Of a DNA stretch of 64,000 nt, positions 52,233-62,320 are shown piece by piece (position 1 is the stretch's first letter; the number at the start of each line of letters is the position of its first letter). The DNA is taken from NCBI GenBank assembly GCA_022510385.1, contig JAFLTQ010000008.1, positions 1 through 64,000 of the forward strand, read 5' to 3'. The position numbers and the translations under genes are program-made. This DNA is from Muribaculaceae bacterium (GTDB lineage: Bacteria; Bacteroidota; Bacteroidia; Bacteroidales; Muribaculaceae). A model generated the notes under the pieces. It saw nothing but the letters and a program-made list of their open reading frames with translations. It was not told the origin of the DNA and made no database searches.

Positions 52233-53880
52233 ACGTAATGTCGCAATAGTGCTGCTTCCCCTTCTATTGGCAATAGGAGTGGGAGCCGGCATTTTCATAG
52301 GGAGATATATAACGACACGAACTATGACTCCCAAACAGGAGAAATTGAAGATGATATTGAGTCTGATAGAGTCGGACTATGTGGACAAACTTGATATAGA
52401 CTCCTTAATAGAGACAACTTTCCCGGAACTTTTGACATCTTTGGATCCCCATTCAGCCTACATACCGGCTGAAGAGCTTCAGACAGTGAATGATGATCTC
52501 TCCGGCTCTTTCAGTGGAGTCGGGGTCTCATTTCAGGTGATTAATGACACGGTTCAAGTCATAGAGGTAGTGGCGGGGGGACCGGCAGAAAAGGTTGGAA
52601 TTCTACCGGGAGATAGAATAATTTATGCCGATACCATCTCTCTGACCGGTAAAGATATTTCCTCACAGGATGTCTTTAAAACCTTACGAGGAGAAAAGGG
52701 TTCAACAGTTGTCTTAACCATAAAAAGATTCGGACAAAAAAAGAATATTGTCTACGATGTTGTCAGAGGTGATATCCCTGTGAATTCAGTCGATGTGAGT
52801 TATATGTTGAATGAAAATGTCGGCTACGTGAAAGTGACAAAATTTTCACGCAATACTTACATGGAATTCTTTAATGCATTGAACGATTTACGTCAACAAG
52901 GTGCGGATTCCTTTATAATAGATTTGCGTGGGAATTCAGGTGGTTTCATGGATCAAGCGATTTTTATGGCCAATGAATTTCTGCCGGCAGGGCGTTTGAT
53001 TGTCTACACTCGAGGTAGAAAAATGGAAAATGAATATATGGCTATGAGTGATGGCCGGGGGAATTTCCAAGATTATCCAATCGTGGTATTGACCAATGAA
53101 TCTTCAGCATCAGCATCCGAAATATTTGCCGGTGCAATCCAAGACAATGACCGTGGCCTTATAATAGGGCGACGAACATTTGGCAAAGGACTTGTGCAAA
53201 ACCAGACAGAACTCCCTGATAGCTCTGCTATAAGGCTGACCGTCGCAAGGTATTATACTCCATCAGGTCGCTCTATCCAAAAAGAATTCAAGAGAGGTGA
53301 AATTGATAAATATGAGATGGATATTGTTGACAGATATTCTCATGGAGAGTTCTATAATGCTGACAGTATCAAGTTTGATAAGGAGAAAGTTTTCCAGACA
53401 ACTAACGGACGTAAGGTCTATGGTGGAGGAGGAATAATGCCGGATATCTTTGTACCTGAAGATACAACCGGTTTCACTTCCTACTATATGTCGGTTGCTA
53501 ATCAAGGACTAATCCCAAAATATGCAATTTCCGTTTCGGATGAGTATCGTGAAAAACTCGGGAATGACCGAAGTATTGAAAATCTGAATAGGATATTGCC
53601 CCCTGACCAGTTATTGCTGGAAAATTTTGTCGCTTATGCAGTGAAAAATGGCGTTCCGGCTCGATGGTACTATATAACTAAATCAAGGGACCTTTTAATA
53701 TCTCAATTAAAAGCTGTGATAGCAAGGGATGTGCTTGGTTACCCGGCATTTATAGAGTTGCTGAATGAAAATGACAATGCAGTCTTGAATGCATTAGATC
53801 AATTGAGGGAGGGACATTCTCCTGTGAATATTTTAAATCAGGAAGAGTCGGAAGAAACAGATTCTATTTTCTCAGAATAG
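52222..53880 (+). CDS. ctpA: C-terminal processing peptidase (S41), CtpA/Prc-like
   Basis: 552 residues with an uncleaved signal or anchor (about 8-28), a PDZ domain (about 90-175, GVGVSFQVI, GGPAEKVGILPGDRI) and the S41 catalytic core with the Ser297 of NESSASASEIFAG and Lys322 of FGKGLVQ. It cleaves periplasmic or membrane-tethered proteins from the C-terminus. A region beyond 400 (about 150 residues) has no motif I recognise but is common in Bacteroidota. Overlaps the deaminase by 11 bases. Confidence 0.94.
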   Translation: MKNRRNVAIVLLPLLLAIGVGAGIFIGRYITTRTMTPKQEKLKMILSLIESDYVDKLDIDSLIETTFPELLTSLDPHSAYIPAEELQTVNDDLSGSFSGVGVSFQVINDTVQVIEVVAGGPAEKVGILPGDRIIYADTISLTGKDISSQDVFKTLRGEKGSTVVLTIKRFGQKKNIVYDVVRGDIPVNSVDVSYMLNENVGYVKVTKFSRNTYMEFFNALNDLRQQGADSFIIDLRGNSGGFMDQAIFMANEFLPAGRLIVYTRGRKMENEYMAMSDGRGNFQDYPIVVLTNESSASASEIFAGAIQDNDRGLIIGRRTFGKGLVQNQTELPDSSAIRLTVARYYTPSGRSIQKEFKRGEIDKYEMDIVDRYSHGEFYNADSIKFDKEKVFQTTNGRKVYGGGGIMPDIFVPEDTTGFTSYYMSVANQGLIPKYAISVSDEYREKLGNDRSIENLNRILPPDQLLLENFVAYAVKNGVPARWYYITKSRDLLISQLKAVIARDVLGYPAFIELLNENDNAVLNALDQLREGHSPVNILNQEESEETDSIFSE

Positions 53881-53920
53881 AAAAACAATAGGTTAATCTA
53901 AAAACCGGAAGTCCATTACT

Positions 53921-54493
53921 ATGAAAGAGAAATTTTCAGAAAAAAACGAAATAAGATACAAAATGAAGAATCTCCGGACCATGCTGTTAGAGTCGGAGAA
54001 GAAGAGTGCTGCTCAAGAGGTGTTTGAAAGGTTGGAGCAGACAGCAGCTTTTATGATGGCTGAAAGGATAATGATGTATCATTCATTGCCTGATGAACTT
54101 TCGACCCACGACTTTCTCCGCAAATGGAAAGGAAGAAAAAGTTTCTATTTGCCCAGAGTCAATGGAGTCGATCTTGAAGTATTGCCTTATGAAGAGAGTC
54201 GTCTTGAATTGGGTAGTTTTCATATAGAGGAACCCACGGGAAAAGATGTAATAGATCCTGAAGCAATTGAGCTTGTCGTGGTGCCGGGAGTGGCTTACGA
54301 TCGAAAGGGGAGACGATTAGGAAGAGGCAAAGGATTCTATGACCGTTTCCTGCAACATACAAAAGCGACAAAAATAGGCATCGGTTATGAGTTCCAGCTT
54401 GTGGATGAAATACCGGCGGAACCCCATGATGTCACGATGGATATGGTAGTGACCCAGCACACTACTATCATAGTCAAGAAGATAAAAAAATAA
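53921..54493 (+). CDS. ygfA: 5-formyltetrahydrofolate cyclo-ligase
   Basis: 190 residues. It converts 5-formyl-THF to methenyl-THF with ATP. The ATP-binding GRRLGRGKGFYDRFL is complete; the substrate-site FYLPRVNG and VVVPGVAYDRKG are seen. It sits 40 bases after ctpA and 33 before the M16 peptidase, most likely in the same operon. Confidence 0.93.
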   Translation: MKEKFSEKNEIRYKMKNLRTMLLESEKKSAAQEVFERLEQTAAFMMAERIMMYHSLPDELSTHDFLRKWKGRKSFYLPRVNGVDLEVLPYEESRLELGSFHIEEPTGKDVIDPEAIELVVVPGVAYDRKGRRLGRGKGFYDRFLQHTKATKIGIGYEFQLVDEIPAEPHDVTMDMVVTQHTTIIVKKIKK

Positions 54494-54526
54494 GAAATCA
54501 TATATAACAAACATAACCTCAACATA

Positions 54527-57346
54527 ATGAAAAAACTATTATTCATTTTAAGCATAGTAATGGCAACCACTATGTTTGTTACGGCACAATCGCCCGAACA
54601 ATTCCAACCGTTGCCAGTTAATCCGAAGGTTAAATCCGGGGTCCTTCCAAATGGTTTAAGTTATTATATAATGCATAACGAGGAGCCCAAAGAGAGAGCG
54701 AACTTTTATATAGCACAGAAAGTAGGTTCGACTCTTGAGGAACCGGATCAACTGGGGTTGGCCCATTTTCTTGAACATATGGCATTTAATGGTACGAAGA
54801 ATTATCCCGGAAAGAATATGCTGAATTATCTTCAGAGCAAGGGTATTCGTTTTGGGGCAGACATAAATGCCTACACAGCATTTGATGAAACTGTCTATAA
54901 CATTAATAACGTAATCACGACAGACAAGCCATTAATGGATAGCGTGTTGTTGGTGCTTCACGACTGGAGTGGTGAAATCTTGCTTGAAGAGGCTGAAATC
55001 GAGGCTGAAAGAGGTGTTATCCAAGAAGAATGGAGAATGCGTAATAACGCTCAATACAGAATGTACGCTGATGTTTTGCCCAAAATATATGATGAATATC
55101 AATATCAGCAGTTGCCTATAGGGAAGATGGATGTGGTGATGAATTTCAAACCGGAATCTCTAAGAGCTTATTATAAGAAATGGTATAGACCAGACCAGCA
55201 AGGCATTATTATAGTGGGTGATTTTGATGCCGACGAGATGGAACAGAAAGTGATAAGCCTGTTTTCTACAATAGAAATGCCGGCAAATGCTGCTTCCAGA
55301 GAATATCCTGCAGTAAGTGATAATGAAAAACCGATATTTGCAAGTTTCAGCGATCCGGAACTTACAAATATGATGACCACTATCTCTTTCAAATCGGATA
55401 AAGTACCATTTGAACTAAGAAACACCTTACCGATTTACATACAGGAACAGATAGTTGAGAGACTAATCAGTATTATGGTGAATAATCGTCTGAATGAGTT
55501 TGCTCAAACGCCTGAGTGCCGGTATGCTTATGCGGGGGTAAGTTTTGGAGATTATTGGGTTTCAAAGACAAAATCATCTTTTGATGTCAGAGTGGTTGCC
55601 AAGACTGACTCAAGGGATGCTGTGGAAGATGCCATGGGAGTAGTAGTTCGAGCTTTTAAGACCGGGTTTAATGAAGCAGAGTTTGAAAGAGCCTCCGGAG
55701 AAATGACGTCTGCCATTGAAAAGCAATATAATGAAAGATATAAAACAGATAATGATGCGCTTGGGCGTGAATTATGCAGCTTCTTTACAGATAATATACC
55801 TGCACCCGGCATTGAAATGGAATATCAGATGTGGCAAATGATGCTACCTCAGATACCGGTTGAAGCCATAAATCAGGTTGTAGGACAAATATTGACAGAT
55901 AATAATATTGTTGTCGTGACCTCTGCACCGGAGGCCGAGGGCTTTACTATTGTTTCGGAAGATGCGATGTTATCCACTCTGAAACAGGTAATGGAAGCGG
56001 AGTATGAAGCGCTTGCAGAGGAAAAAATCACAGAACCCTTGATTCCTTCACTTCCTGCAGCAGGAAAGATTGTAAATGAAACAGAAAATGAAAGCTTGAG
56101 TGCTCAGGTTCTCACTCTTTCTAATGGAATTAAGGTTGTCTTAAAACCAACTGATTTTGCAGGGGATGAAGTGTTGATGTATGCGTTCCGTAATGGAGGA
56201 AAGAGAATCTATGATGCTTCTCAAGCCAACAATGTTTTAATGATGGATGATGTTTTTGAAACTGCTAAAATGGGTAATTTCGATAACAAGACCATGAGAA
56301 AATATCTTGCAGGTAAAAATGTCAGTCTCGGATTCTCTATAAACACATATACCGATGTTATCAACGGAACCTCAACGGTGAAGGATCTTCCCACACTCTT
56401 TGAATTGATTTATACGACATTCACCAACTTAAATCCGGACCAAGAAACATATAACGTGAATGTAGATCGGTATAAACCGATTCTTGAAAACCGGGAGAAA
56501 GATCCTCAGTTTGTTTTCTCAAAATCGATTGCCACCACACGCTATTCCAACAATCCTTTAATGGAACCGGTGTCTGTTGCAACATTGAATAATATGGTTT
56601 ACGAAGAATCTTTCAACCTTGTTAAAGCAGCCCTTGGAAATCCTGCAGATTATACTTTTATCTTTGTTGGGAATATCACAGATGAGACAATCAATCCATT
56701 GATTGAACAATATATAGCTTCTTTACCAACAAAACCGGTGGTTGCGCCTGATTATAAATCATCTTTCCCGGTGGCTGAAGGTCAGATTAAGAATGACTTC
56801 ACTTATCCAATGACAGCTCCAACTACTATGGTGTTTGATCTATATTCTCAAGGGAATTTACCCTTCACTCTACAAAATGATATCATGACAGAGTTGACAG
56901 GAGATATTTTAGGGAATATATATGTGGAGACACTTCGCGAAGAAGAGGGTGGCACCTATTCACCGTCAGCAAGTGCAAGCTATGATCCTAATACCGGAAA
57001 TTGGCAAATTGTTTATGTGTTCTTCACGAATGCTGACCAACAAGCCAAACTAATTGCAAGAGCTGACGATGAGCTTCAAAAACTTTTAAAGGAAGGTGCT
57101 GATGAGGCTAATTTCAATAAAGCTAAAGAGGCCATGATCAAACAGTTTGAAATTAATTCAAAGAAGAATGCATATTGGCAGTCGGCTTTATTTAGACAAT
57201 TACGTTTCCCGGAAGTAGATTATATCAATAGTTATGAGTCAGCATTGCAAGGAATAACTTTGCAACAGTTCAATGACTTCATGAAAAATCTATATAACGG
57301 ACAAAATCGAATCCAGGTAATATTGGAAGGAGTATCCGCGAATTAA
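54527..57346 (+). CDS. M16-family zinc peptidase (two-domain, PqqL/insulinase type), exported
   Basis: 939 residues with a signal peptide (ending near VTAQ, residue 21). The inverted zinc motif HFLEH is at 80-84 (His80, Glu83, His84), with the downstream Glu in the EIEAERGVIQEE segment. The C-terminal half (about 500-939) repeats the fold without a zinc motif, as expected. It degrades peptides in the periplasm. It ends at a hairpin (57373-57410). Confidence 0.94.
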   Translation: MKKLLFILSIVMATTMFVTAQSPEQFQPLPVNPKVKSGVLPNGLSYYIMHNEEPKERANFYIAQKVGSTLEEPDQLGLAHFLEHMAFNGTKNYPGKNMLNYLQSKGIRFGADINAYTAFDETVYNINNVITTDKPLMDSVLLVLHDWSGEILLEEAEIEAERGVIQEEWRMRNNAQYRMYADVLPKIYDEYQYQQLPIGKMDVVMNFKPESLRAYYKKWYRPDQQGIIIVGDFDADEMEQKVISLFSTIEMPANAASREYPAVSDNEKPIFASFSDPELTNMMTTISFKSDKVPFELRNTLPIYIQEQIVERLISIMVNNRLNEFAQTPECRYAYAGVSFGDYWVSKTKSSFDVRVVAKTDSRDAVEDAMGVVVRAFKTGFNEAEFERASGEMTSAIEKQYNERYKTDNDALGRELCSFFTDNIPAPGIEMEYQMWQMMLPQIPVEAINQVVGQILTDNNIVVVTSAPEAEGFTIVSEDAMLSTLKQVMEAEYEALAEEKITEPLIPSLPAAGKIVNETENESLSAQVLTLSNGIKVVLKPTDFAGDEVLMYAFRNGGKRIYDASQANNVLMMDDVFETAKMGNFDNKTMRKYLAGKNVSLGFSINTYTDVINGTSTVKDLPTLFELIYTTFTNLNPDQETYNVNVDRYKPILENREKDPQFVFSKSIATTRYSNNPLMEPVSVATLNNMVYEESFNLVKAALGNPADYTFIFVGNITDETINPLIEQYIASLPTKPVVAPDYKSSFPVAEGQIKNDFTYPMTAPTTMVFDLYSQGNLPFTLQNDIMTELTGDILGNIYVETLREEEGGTYSPSASASYDPNTGNWQIVYVFFTNADQQAKLIARADDELQKLLKEGADEANFNKAKEAMIKQFEINSKKNAYWQSALFRQLRFPEVDYINSYESALQGITLQQFNDFMKNLYNGQNRIQVILEGVSAN

Positions 57347-57372
57347 AGATAAGATTAATAAAACTTTTATAA

Positions 57373-57410
57373 GGGGGTGTCATAAAATTATGGTGACACA
57401 CCCTCTTTCT
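57373..57410 (+). terminator. Terminator after the M16 peptidase gene
   Basis: GGGGGTGTCA (57373-57382) pairs with TGACACACCCTC (57394-57405) with a small bulge, followed by TTTCT. It lies 26 bases past the stop codon. Confidence 0.75.
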
Positions 57411-57539
57411 ATCTCATTACAAGAATAATAATGGAAAATTACCTTTAAATTACGATAAAACTTGTTTACAACGTGCTCAATACATTACCAAAATGTAGAA
57501 AAAGCAAAACAAGTTGCCAAAACATTTAATAAAAATGAT

Positions 57540-57547
57540 TAATTTTG
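57540..57547 (+). promoter_or_regulatory. -7 element of the diaminopimelate dehydrogenase gene
   Basis: TAATTTTG matches TAnnTTTG. GTTG at 57513-57516 could be the -33, spacer 23, longer than usual. The start near 57553 precedes both ATGs at 57565 and 57571. Confidence 0.5.
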
Positions 57548-57570
57548 GGGTTAAAATAACGCAAATGATT

Positions 57571-58464
57571 ATGGGAAATAAGATTAGAGCAGCAATTGTG
57601 GGATTTGGAAATATCGGAAAATTTACATTAGAAGCGCTTCAGGCTTCGGAAGATTTTGAGATTGCCGGAATTGTTAGGCGCAATGCTGTAGAAGGGGAGA
57701 AGATAGAAGGAATTAAAGTGGTTAAAAATATAAAAGAGTTAGATAATGTAGACGTAGCGATACTATGCGCTCCTTCAAGAGAAGTAGAGAAATATGCTAC
57801 AGAAATATTGCCGTTAGGAATCAATACAGTAGATAGCTTTGACATCCATGGAGAGATACCGGCAATGAGAAAGCGGCTGGATGCCATAGCAAAGAAAAGC
57901 GGAAAAGTAAGTGTCATCTCTGCAGGTTGGGATCCGGGCACAGATTCTATAGTAAGGGTATTGATGCAGGGGATGGCGCCAAAAGGAATAACCGAAACAA
58001 ATTTTGGTCCCGGAATGAGTATGGGCCATTCGGTGGCAGTAAAGGCTATTGAAGGGGTAAAGGATGCATTGTCGGTGACAATTCCGAAGGGACAATCCCT
58101 CCATAGGAGAATGGTTTATGTAGAAGTTTTGCCGGGGTATTCATTTGAAGAAATTGAGAAGAAAGTGAAAGAGGATCCATATTTTGTTCATGATGAGACC
58201 TATGTGTTTCACGTGCCATCGGTAGATGAATTGAAAGATATGGGCCATGGCGTCAACATGAAAAGAAAAGGAGTGAGCGGGAAGACCCAAAATCAGCTGT
58301 TGGAATTCAATATGCATATAAATAATCCGGCATTGACGGCTCAGATTTTAGTTGGCGCTGCGCGTTCCACTCAAAGACTTTCCCCGGGTTGCTACACAAT
58401 GATAGAAATACCTGTAATAGACTTATTGCCGGGAAGTAGAGACAGATGGATATCTTTGGTTTAG
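57571..58464 (+). CDS. ddh: meso-Diaminopimelate dehydrogenase
   Basis: 297 residues from the ATG at 57571. It reductively aminates tetrahydrodipicolinate with NADPH and ammonia straight to meso-diaminopimelate, giving lysine and the peptidoglycan cross-link residue in one step. The Rossmann motif is IVGFGNIGKFTLEA; substrate-site segments are GWDPGTDSIVR and FGPGMSMGHSVAVKAI. ATGs at 57535 and 57514-region starts are rejected because they precede or overlap the -7 element; 57565 adds only two residues. mgtC follows 9 bases later. Confidence 0.94.
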   Translation: MGNKIRAAIVGFGNIGKFTLEALQASEDFEIAGIVRRNAVEGEKIEGIKVVKNIKELDNVDVAILCAPSREVEKYATEILPLGINTVDSFDIHGEIPAMRKRLDAIAKKSGKVSVISAGWDPGTDSIVRVLMQGMAPKGITETNFGPGMSMGHSVAVKAIEGVKDALSVTIPKGQSLHRRMVYVEVLPGYSFEEIEKKVKEDPYFVHDETYVFHVPSVDELKDMGHGVNMKRKGVSGKTQNQLLEFNMHINNPALTAQILVGAARSTQRLSPGCYTMIEIPVIDLLPGSRDRWISLV

Positions 58465-58473
58465 TGGATCAAT

Positions 58474-59211
58474 ATGCTGGAAACTTTTCAAAATTGGAAC
58501 GGTAATATATTAGAGAGCCTGAATTCATTAGAAGTAAACTTACCAAACTGCATATTTAGGCTTATAATCAGTATGCTTTTGGGAATGATAGTCGGGGCCG
58601 AGCGGAAGCGCAAAGGCCAGACAGCCGGCATCAGAACCTTTGCATTGATATCCATGGGAGCATGTTTGGCAATGTTGCTGTCAATCTATGTTCCTCAGGA
58701 ATACATGGGTCTTAAAAATGGAGATCCGGGAAGAATAGCAGCCCAAGTTATTACGGGTATTGGTTTCTTGGGTGGTGGAGCCATGATTCAGATGCGAGGC
58801 ACGGTGAAAGGTCTCACAACCGCTGCCGGTATCTGGATGACTGCTATTATCGGAATGGCTGTCGGTATTGGAATGTATTGGGTTTCTTTTGCTGCAACTG
58901 CATTAGTGTTAGTGACTCTTATCACTTTTGAACAATATAGCAAGCATAAGAAAATAGGACAGGATTCCAAGGTTATAAATATTACTGTGGAGGGAATATT
59001 GGAAAATATCGACGACTATCAACAAGTGTTGAAAGATAATGGAATTCATTTATCAACATATTATATAGAATATGATTATGCAAGAAGTATGACTGAATTA
59101 AATTTCGTAATTCTTGTACATTCATACACAGATGTTTTGCCGATATTAAACCTTATCAGCAAGGTAAACCCCACTAAAAAATTAACCTTGACAAATCAAA
59201 TAGACATCTGA
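58474..59211 (+). CDS. mgtC: MgtC/SapB-family membrane protein
   Basis: 245 residues: MgtC membrane domain with four or five hydrophobic segments, the conserved LLGMIVGAERKRKGQTAGIRT motif and ITGIGFLGGGAMI, then an ACT-like C-terminal domain (about 165-245, VINITVEGILENIDDYQQVL). MgtC modulates ATP synthase or membrane energetics and survival at low Mg in known pathogens; in commensals the role is open. It starts 9 bases after ddh. Confidence 0.9.
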   Translation: MLETFQNWNGNILESLNSLEVNLPNCIFRLIISMLLGMIVGAERKRKGQTAGIRTFALISMGACLAMLLSIYVPQEYMGLKNGDPGRIAAQVITGIGFLGGGAMIQMRGTVKGLTTAAGIWMTAIIGMAVGIGMYWVSFAATALVLVTLITFEQYSKHKKIGQDSKVINITVEGILENIDDYQQVLKDNGIHLSTYYIEYDYARSMTELNFVILVHSYTDVLPILNLISKVNPTKKLTLTNQIDI

Positions 59212-59314
59212 TGCAAGAGAAGAAGTCAAAAAATTGTCAGTTCTTATGATTGCGATATAAACCCTCCTGATTATTAAAGGGGAGGTAGACAAAATTCAAA
59301 AGAATAGTTATAAT

Positions 59315-61375
59315 ATGAAAAAAATAGCATGGATTATCGGCTTTTTGATGTTGCCGATGGCCATATTTGGGGAAGAGGCTGTAAAATGGAGCTATAAGTT
59401 ATTGGATGATGGAACAGATCATCCAAAATTAGAAATAACTGCAGATATAGCTCCCGGATATCATTTATACTCCATGGATAATCCCAAGGGAGGTTCCAAT
59501 CCATTGGTTTTTTATTTTGAAACACAGGGATGTAAGGTAGATGGAGAGCCGGTGGCCAACAAGCCATATGTAGTTGAGTATGATGAGATATTTGAAGTGA
59601 ATCAACATCTATATGACGGGAAGGTTGTCTTTACGGAAAAAATCATTCCATTGGAAGAGAAATATAGAATAGATGTTGAAATTAAGGGGCAGGCATGTAA
59701 TGATAGCGGGTGTATACAAGTTTTCGGTTCCCACACCTTTGAGGGGAAATCACCGGTATCATCCACCAAAAGTCAGAAACAAGAGGAAAAACAGGAGGTA
59801 AAGAGGGAAGAAGAAAATGAAGGTCACCCCTCAATTAAAGAGGAAGCAGAGTTGCTTGCGGAAATGACAGATTCATTGCAGGCATCAGAGCCATGGATGA
59901 CCCCGGCGGCAAACCTGAGCGGGATAACTGCTCATCATAATTGGTGGGAGAATGTAGAGGCGGAAATGATGGTTTTTGAAGATAATCCTCATCAGCAATC
60001 CCGTTCCTTATGGTATATATTTATAGCCGGATTTATAGGAGGATTGATAGCTTTAATGACACCATGCGTATGGCCCATGATTCCTATGACAGTAAGTTTT
60101 TTCCTTAAACAGAATAAAACCAGGAGAAAATCTATTGCTTCGGCAGGAATATACGGGCTCTCTATTATTGTAATCTATGTAGCGTTAGGAATAATAGTCA
60201 CAGTGTTGTTCGGAGCCTCAGCTTTGAATGAACTTGCAACAAGCGCAGGCTTCAACATAGCCTTTTTCATACTTCTCGTGATATTTGCCATATCATTTAT
60301 GGGAGGTTTCGAGTTGACATTGCCATCCTCATGGACAAATAAAATGGACTCGAAAGTAGATTCAACCACAGGTTATGTAAGCATATTTTTCATGGCTTTC
60401 ACGTTAGCCTTGGTGTCATTCTCATGCACCGGTCCGATAATAGGGACACTCCTTGTGGAAGCAGCCGCTACTTCTAATTTTGTATCACCAGCAGTCGGTA
60501 TGGGAGGTTTTGCTTTGGCACTCGCATTACCATTCTCTATTTTCGCAATGTTCCCCACGATGTTGAAATCCGTTCCAAAAAGTGGAGGCTGGATGAACAC
60601 TGTGAAAGTGGTTTTAGGATTCTTGGAATTGGCCTTAGCGTTGAAATTCTTGTCGGTTGCCGACTTGGCATACGGATGGCGCATACTCGACCGTGAAGTG
60701 TTTATCGCGCTCTGGATTGTGATTTTTGCCCTTTTGGGAATATATCTCTTAGGCAAAATAACTTTCCCGCATGATGATAAAGTTGAAAAAATAGGATTAT
60801 TCCGCTTCTGTTTATCAGTGATATCATTAGCTTTTGCTGTGTATATGCTCCCGGGTCTCTGGGGAGCACCTCTAAAGAGTATAAGTGCTTTCACGCCTCC
60901 TTTGTCAACACAAGACTTTAACCTTTTTGATGGAGAAGTGGTAGCTCAGATTGATGATTACGACCAAGGCTTGATGATAGGTAGGGATCTCAAGAAACCG
61001 GTGCTTCTTGATTTTTCGGGATTCGGATGTGTGAATTGTCGAAAAATGGAAGCTGCCGTTTGGACTAATCCGGAGGTTAAAAACTTGTTAGACAATGAAT
61101 TTGTGTTAGTCACTTTAATGGTAGATGATAAGACACCTCTTCCTCAACCTGTGAAAGTGACAGAAAAGGATGGTACGGTCAGGACGCTTAGAACTTACGG
61201 CGACAAATGGAGCTACCTACAAAGGTCAAAATTCGGATCGAATGCCCAGCCATTCTATGTTGTGGTGAATGATGAAGGAAAGCCTATGACATCTTCCTAT
61301 GGATATAAAGAAGATGTTGCTGCCTACTTAAAGTTTCTGATGGGAGGCATAGAAAATTTCAATAAACAGAAATAA
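59315..61375 (+). CDS. dsbD: Thiol:disulfide interchange protein DsbD
   Basis: 686 residues. DsbD passes electrons from cytoplasmic thioredoxin to periplasmic thiols. It has the full three-part plan: signal peptide (cleaved near FGEEAV), alpha domain (about 22-145, Cys128 and Cys133 in GQACNDSGC), an eight-segment membrane domain (about 232-530, Cys251 in MTPCVWP and Cys371 in SFSCTGP) and a C-terminal thioredoxin domain with GCVNC (Cys572, Cys575). A charged linker of about 80 residues separates alpha and membrane domains. Partner trxB is in this window. Confidence 0.95.
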   Translation: MKKIAWIIGFLMLPMAIFGEEAVKWSYKLLDDGTDHPKLEITADIAPGYHLYSMDNPKGGSNPLVFYFETQGCKVDGEPVANKPYVVEYDEIFEVNQHLYDGKVVFTEKIIPLEEKYRIDVEIKGQACNDSGCIQVFGSHTFEGKSPVSSTKSQKQEEKQEVKREEENEGHPSIKEEAELLAEMTDSLQASEPWMTPAANLSGITAHHNWWENVEAEMMVFEDNPHQQSRSLWYIFIAGFIGGLIALMTPCVWPMIPMTVSFFLKQNKTRRKSIASAGIYGLSIIVIYVALGIIVTVLFGASALNELATSAGFNIAFFILLVIFAISFMGGFELTLPSSWTNKMDSKVDSTTGYVSIFFMAFTLALVSFSCTGPIIGTLLVEAAATSNFVSPAVGMGGFALALALPFSIFAMFPTMLKSVPKSGGWMNTVKVVLGFLELALALKFLSVADLAYGWRILDREVFIALWIVIFALLGIYLLGKITFPHDDKVEKIGLFRFCLSVISLAFAVYMLPGLWGAPLKSISAFTPPLSTQDFNLFDGEVVAQIDDYDQGLMIGRDLKKPVLLDFSGFGCVNCRKMEAAVWTNPEVKNLLDNEFVLVTLMVDDKTPLPQPVKVTEKDGTVRTLRTYGDKWSYLQRSKFGSNAQPFYVVVNDEGKPMTSSYGYKEDVAAYLKFLMGGIENFNKQK

Positions 61376-61394
61376 ATTTAGAAAGCGAAATATT

Positions 61395-62222
61395 TTGCTT
61401 TGGGTTAGATTCATAGTGCTTTTTATTCTGTTTTTATTGGGACGACATTCCTGTTTCCCCAATTCTCCGAGATATCTTGAATTGGCAGACTCCGCCGATT
61501 ATTATATAGCGAAAGAAAATTGGGGATTGGCTGAATCAAAAATTATGGAAGCATTGAGACTTGAACCGGCCAATTTTTCAAATTCTATGTTGTTGTCAAA
61601 CCTTGGGATAGTTCAATTACATAAGGGAGAATATCGTAAGGCTATAGAGACATTTTCTATGGGGTTGAATATTGCACCATCCTCAACTGTTTTGCTTAAC
61701 AACAGAGCACACACTTATCTTATTTTAGATAGCATTGAGGCAGCCCAAAAGGATATAGACAGAAGTCTTTCAATTGATTCCATTCAGGAATGGGCGCTCC
61801 AATCAAGGGGTTATCTTTACCTGCAAAATAATGAGATAGAATCAGCAGAGAGAATTTTTAGGAAATTGAGAAATTCCTTCCCTGATAATGATTCAGCATT
61901 ATACGGGATGGCTGCTATAGCAGAAACAAGAAACCAACTTGAAGAAGCTAAAAAGTTTTACAACGAGGCCCTTGAAAGACATCCCGAGGATGAAGATGCA
62001 AGAGAAGCTCTCATTCTTCTTTTGATAAAACTCAATGATTATACGGCTGCAAGAGGAGAAATAAAAAAGGGCCTTTCCTTGAATCCCGAGAATGGAGTCT
62101 ACTATCTTTTGCGGGGTTATCTTCATCGACTCAACTACAGGCATCAAGAAGCGGAGGCAGATAAGAAAATAGCCATTGCGAAGGGGCTGGATGCCGAATA
62201 TGTATCAGGATATATTCCTTAA
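61395..62222 (+). CDS. Exported TPR protein
   Basis: 275 residues with a TTG start at 61395, the only start that keeps the N-terminal hydrophobic segment (FIVLFILFLLG); the first internal ATG would delete it. After it come about six TPR units (residues 30-260, such as GIVQLHKGEYRKAIETFSMGL and YLYLQNNEIESAERIFRKL). It acts presumably as a periplasmic scaffold. It begins 19 bases after dsbD and may be co-transcribed. Confidence 0.75.
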   Translation: MLWVRFIVLFILFLLGRHSCFPNSPRYLELADSADYYIAKENWGLAESKIMEALRLEPANFSNSMLLSNLGIVQLHKGEYRKAIETFSMGLNIAPSSTVLLNNRAHTYLILDSIEAAQKDIDRSLSIDSIQEWALQSRGYLYLQNNEIESAERIFRKLRNSFPDNDSALYGMAAIAETRNQLEEAKKFYNEALERHPEDEDAREALILLLIKLNDYTAARGEIKKGLSLNPENGVYYLLRGYLHRLNYRHQEAEADKKIAIAKGLDAEYVSGYIP

Positions 62223-62320
62223 TTTCATTGACTTATAGAAATCATTAGATTGATATTTTTTTTGGGGGGGATAAAAGAGAAATTAATAGTATCGATTATA
62301 AATTAAAAAAATCATATATA

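Noticed and set aside
59262-59286. CCTCC...GGAGG hairpin between mgtC and dsbD
   Set aside because: Only five pairs and no T-run follow, so I do not call it a terminator; it might equally be chance.
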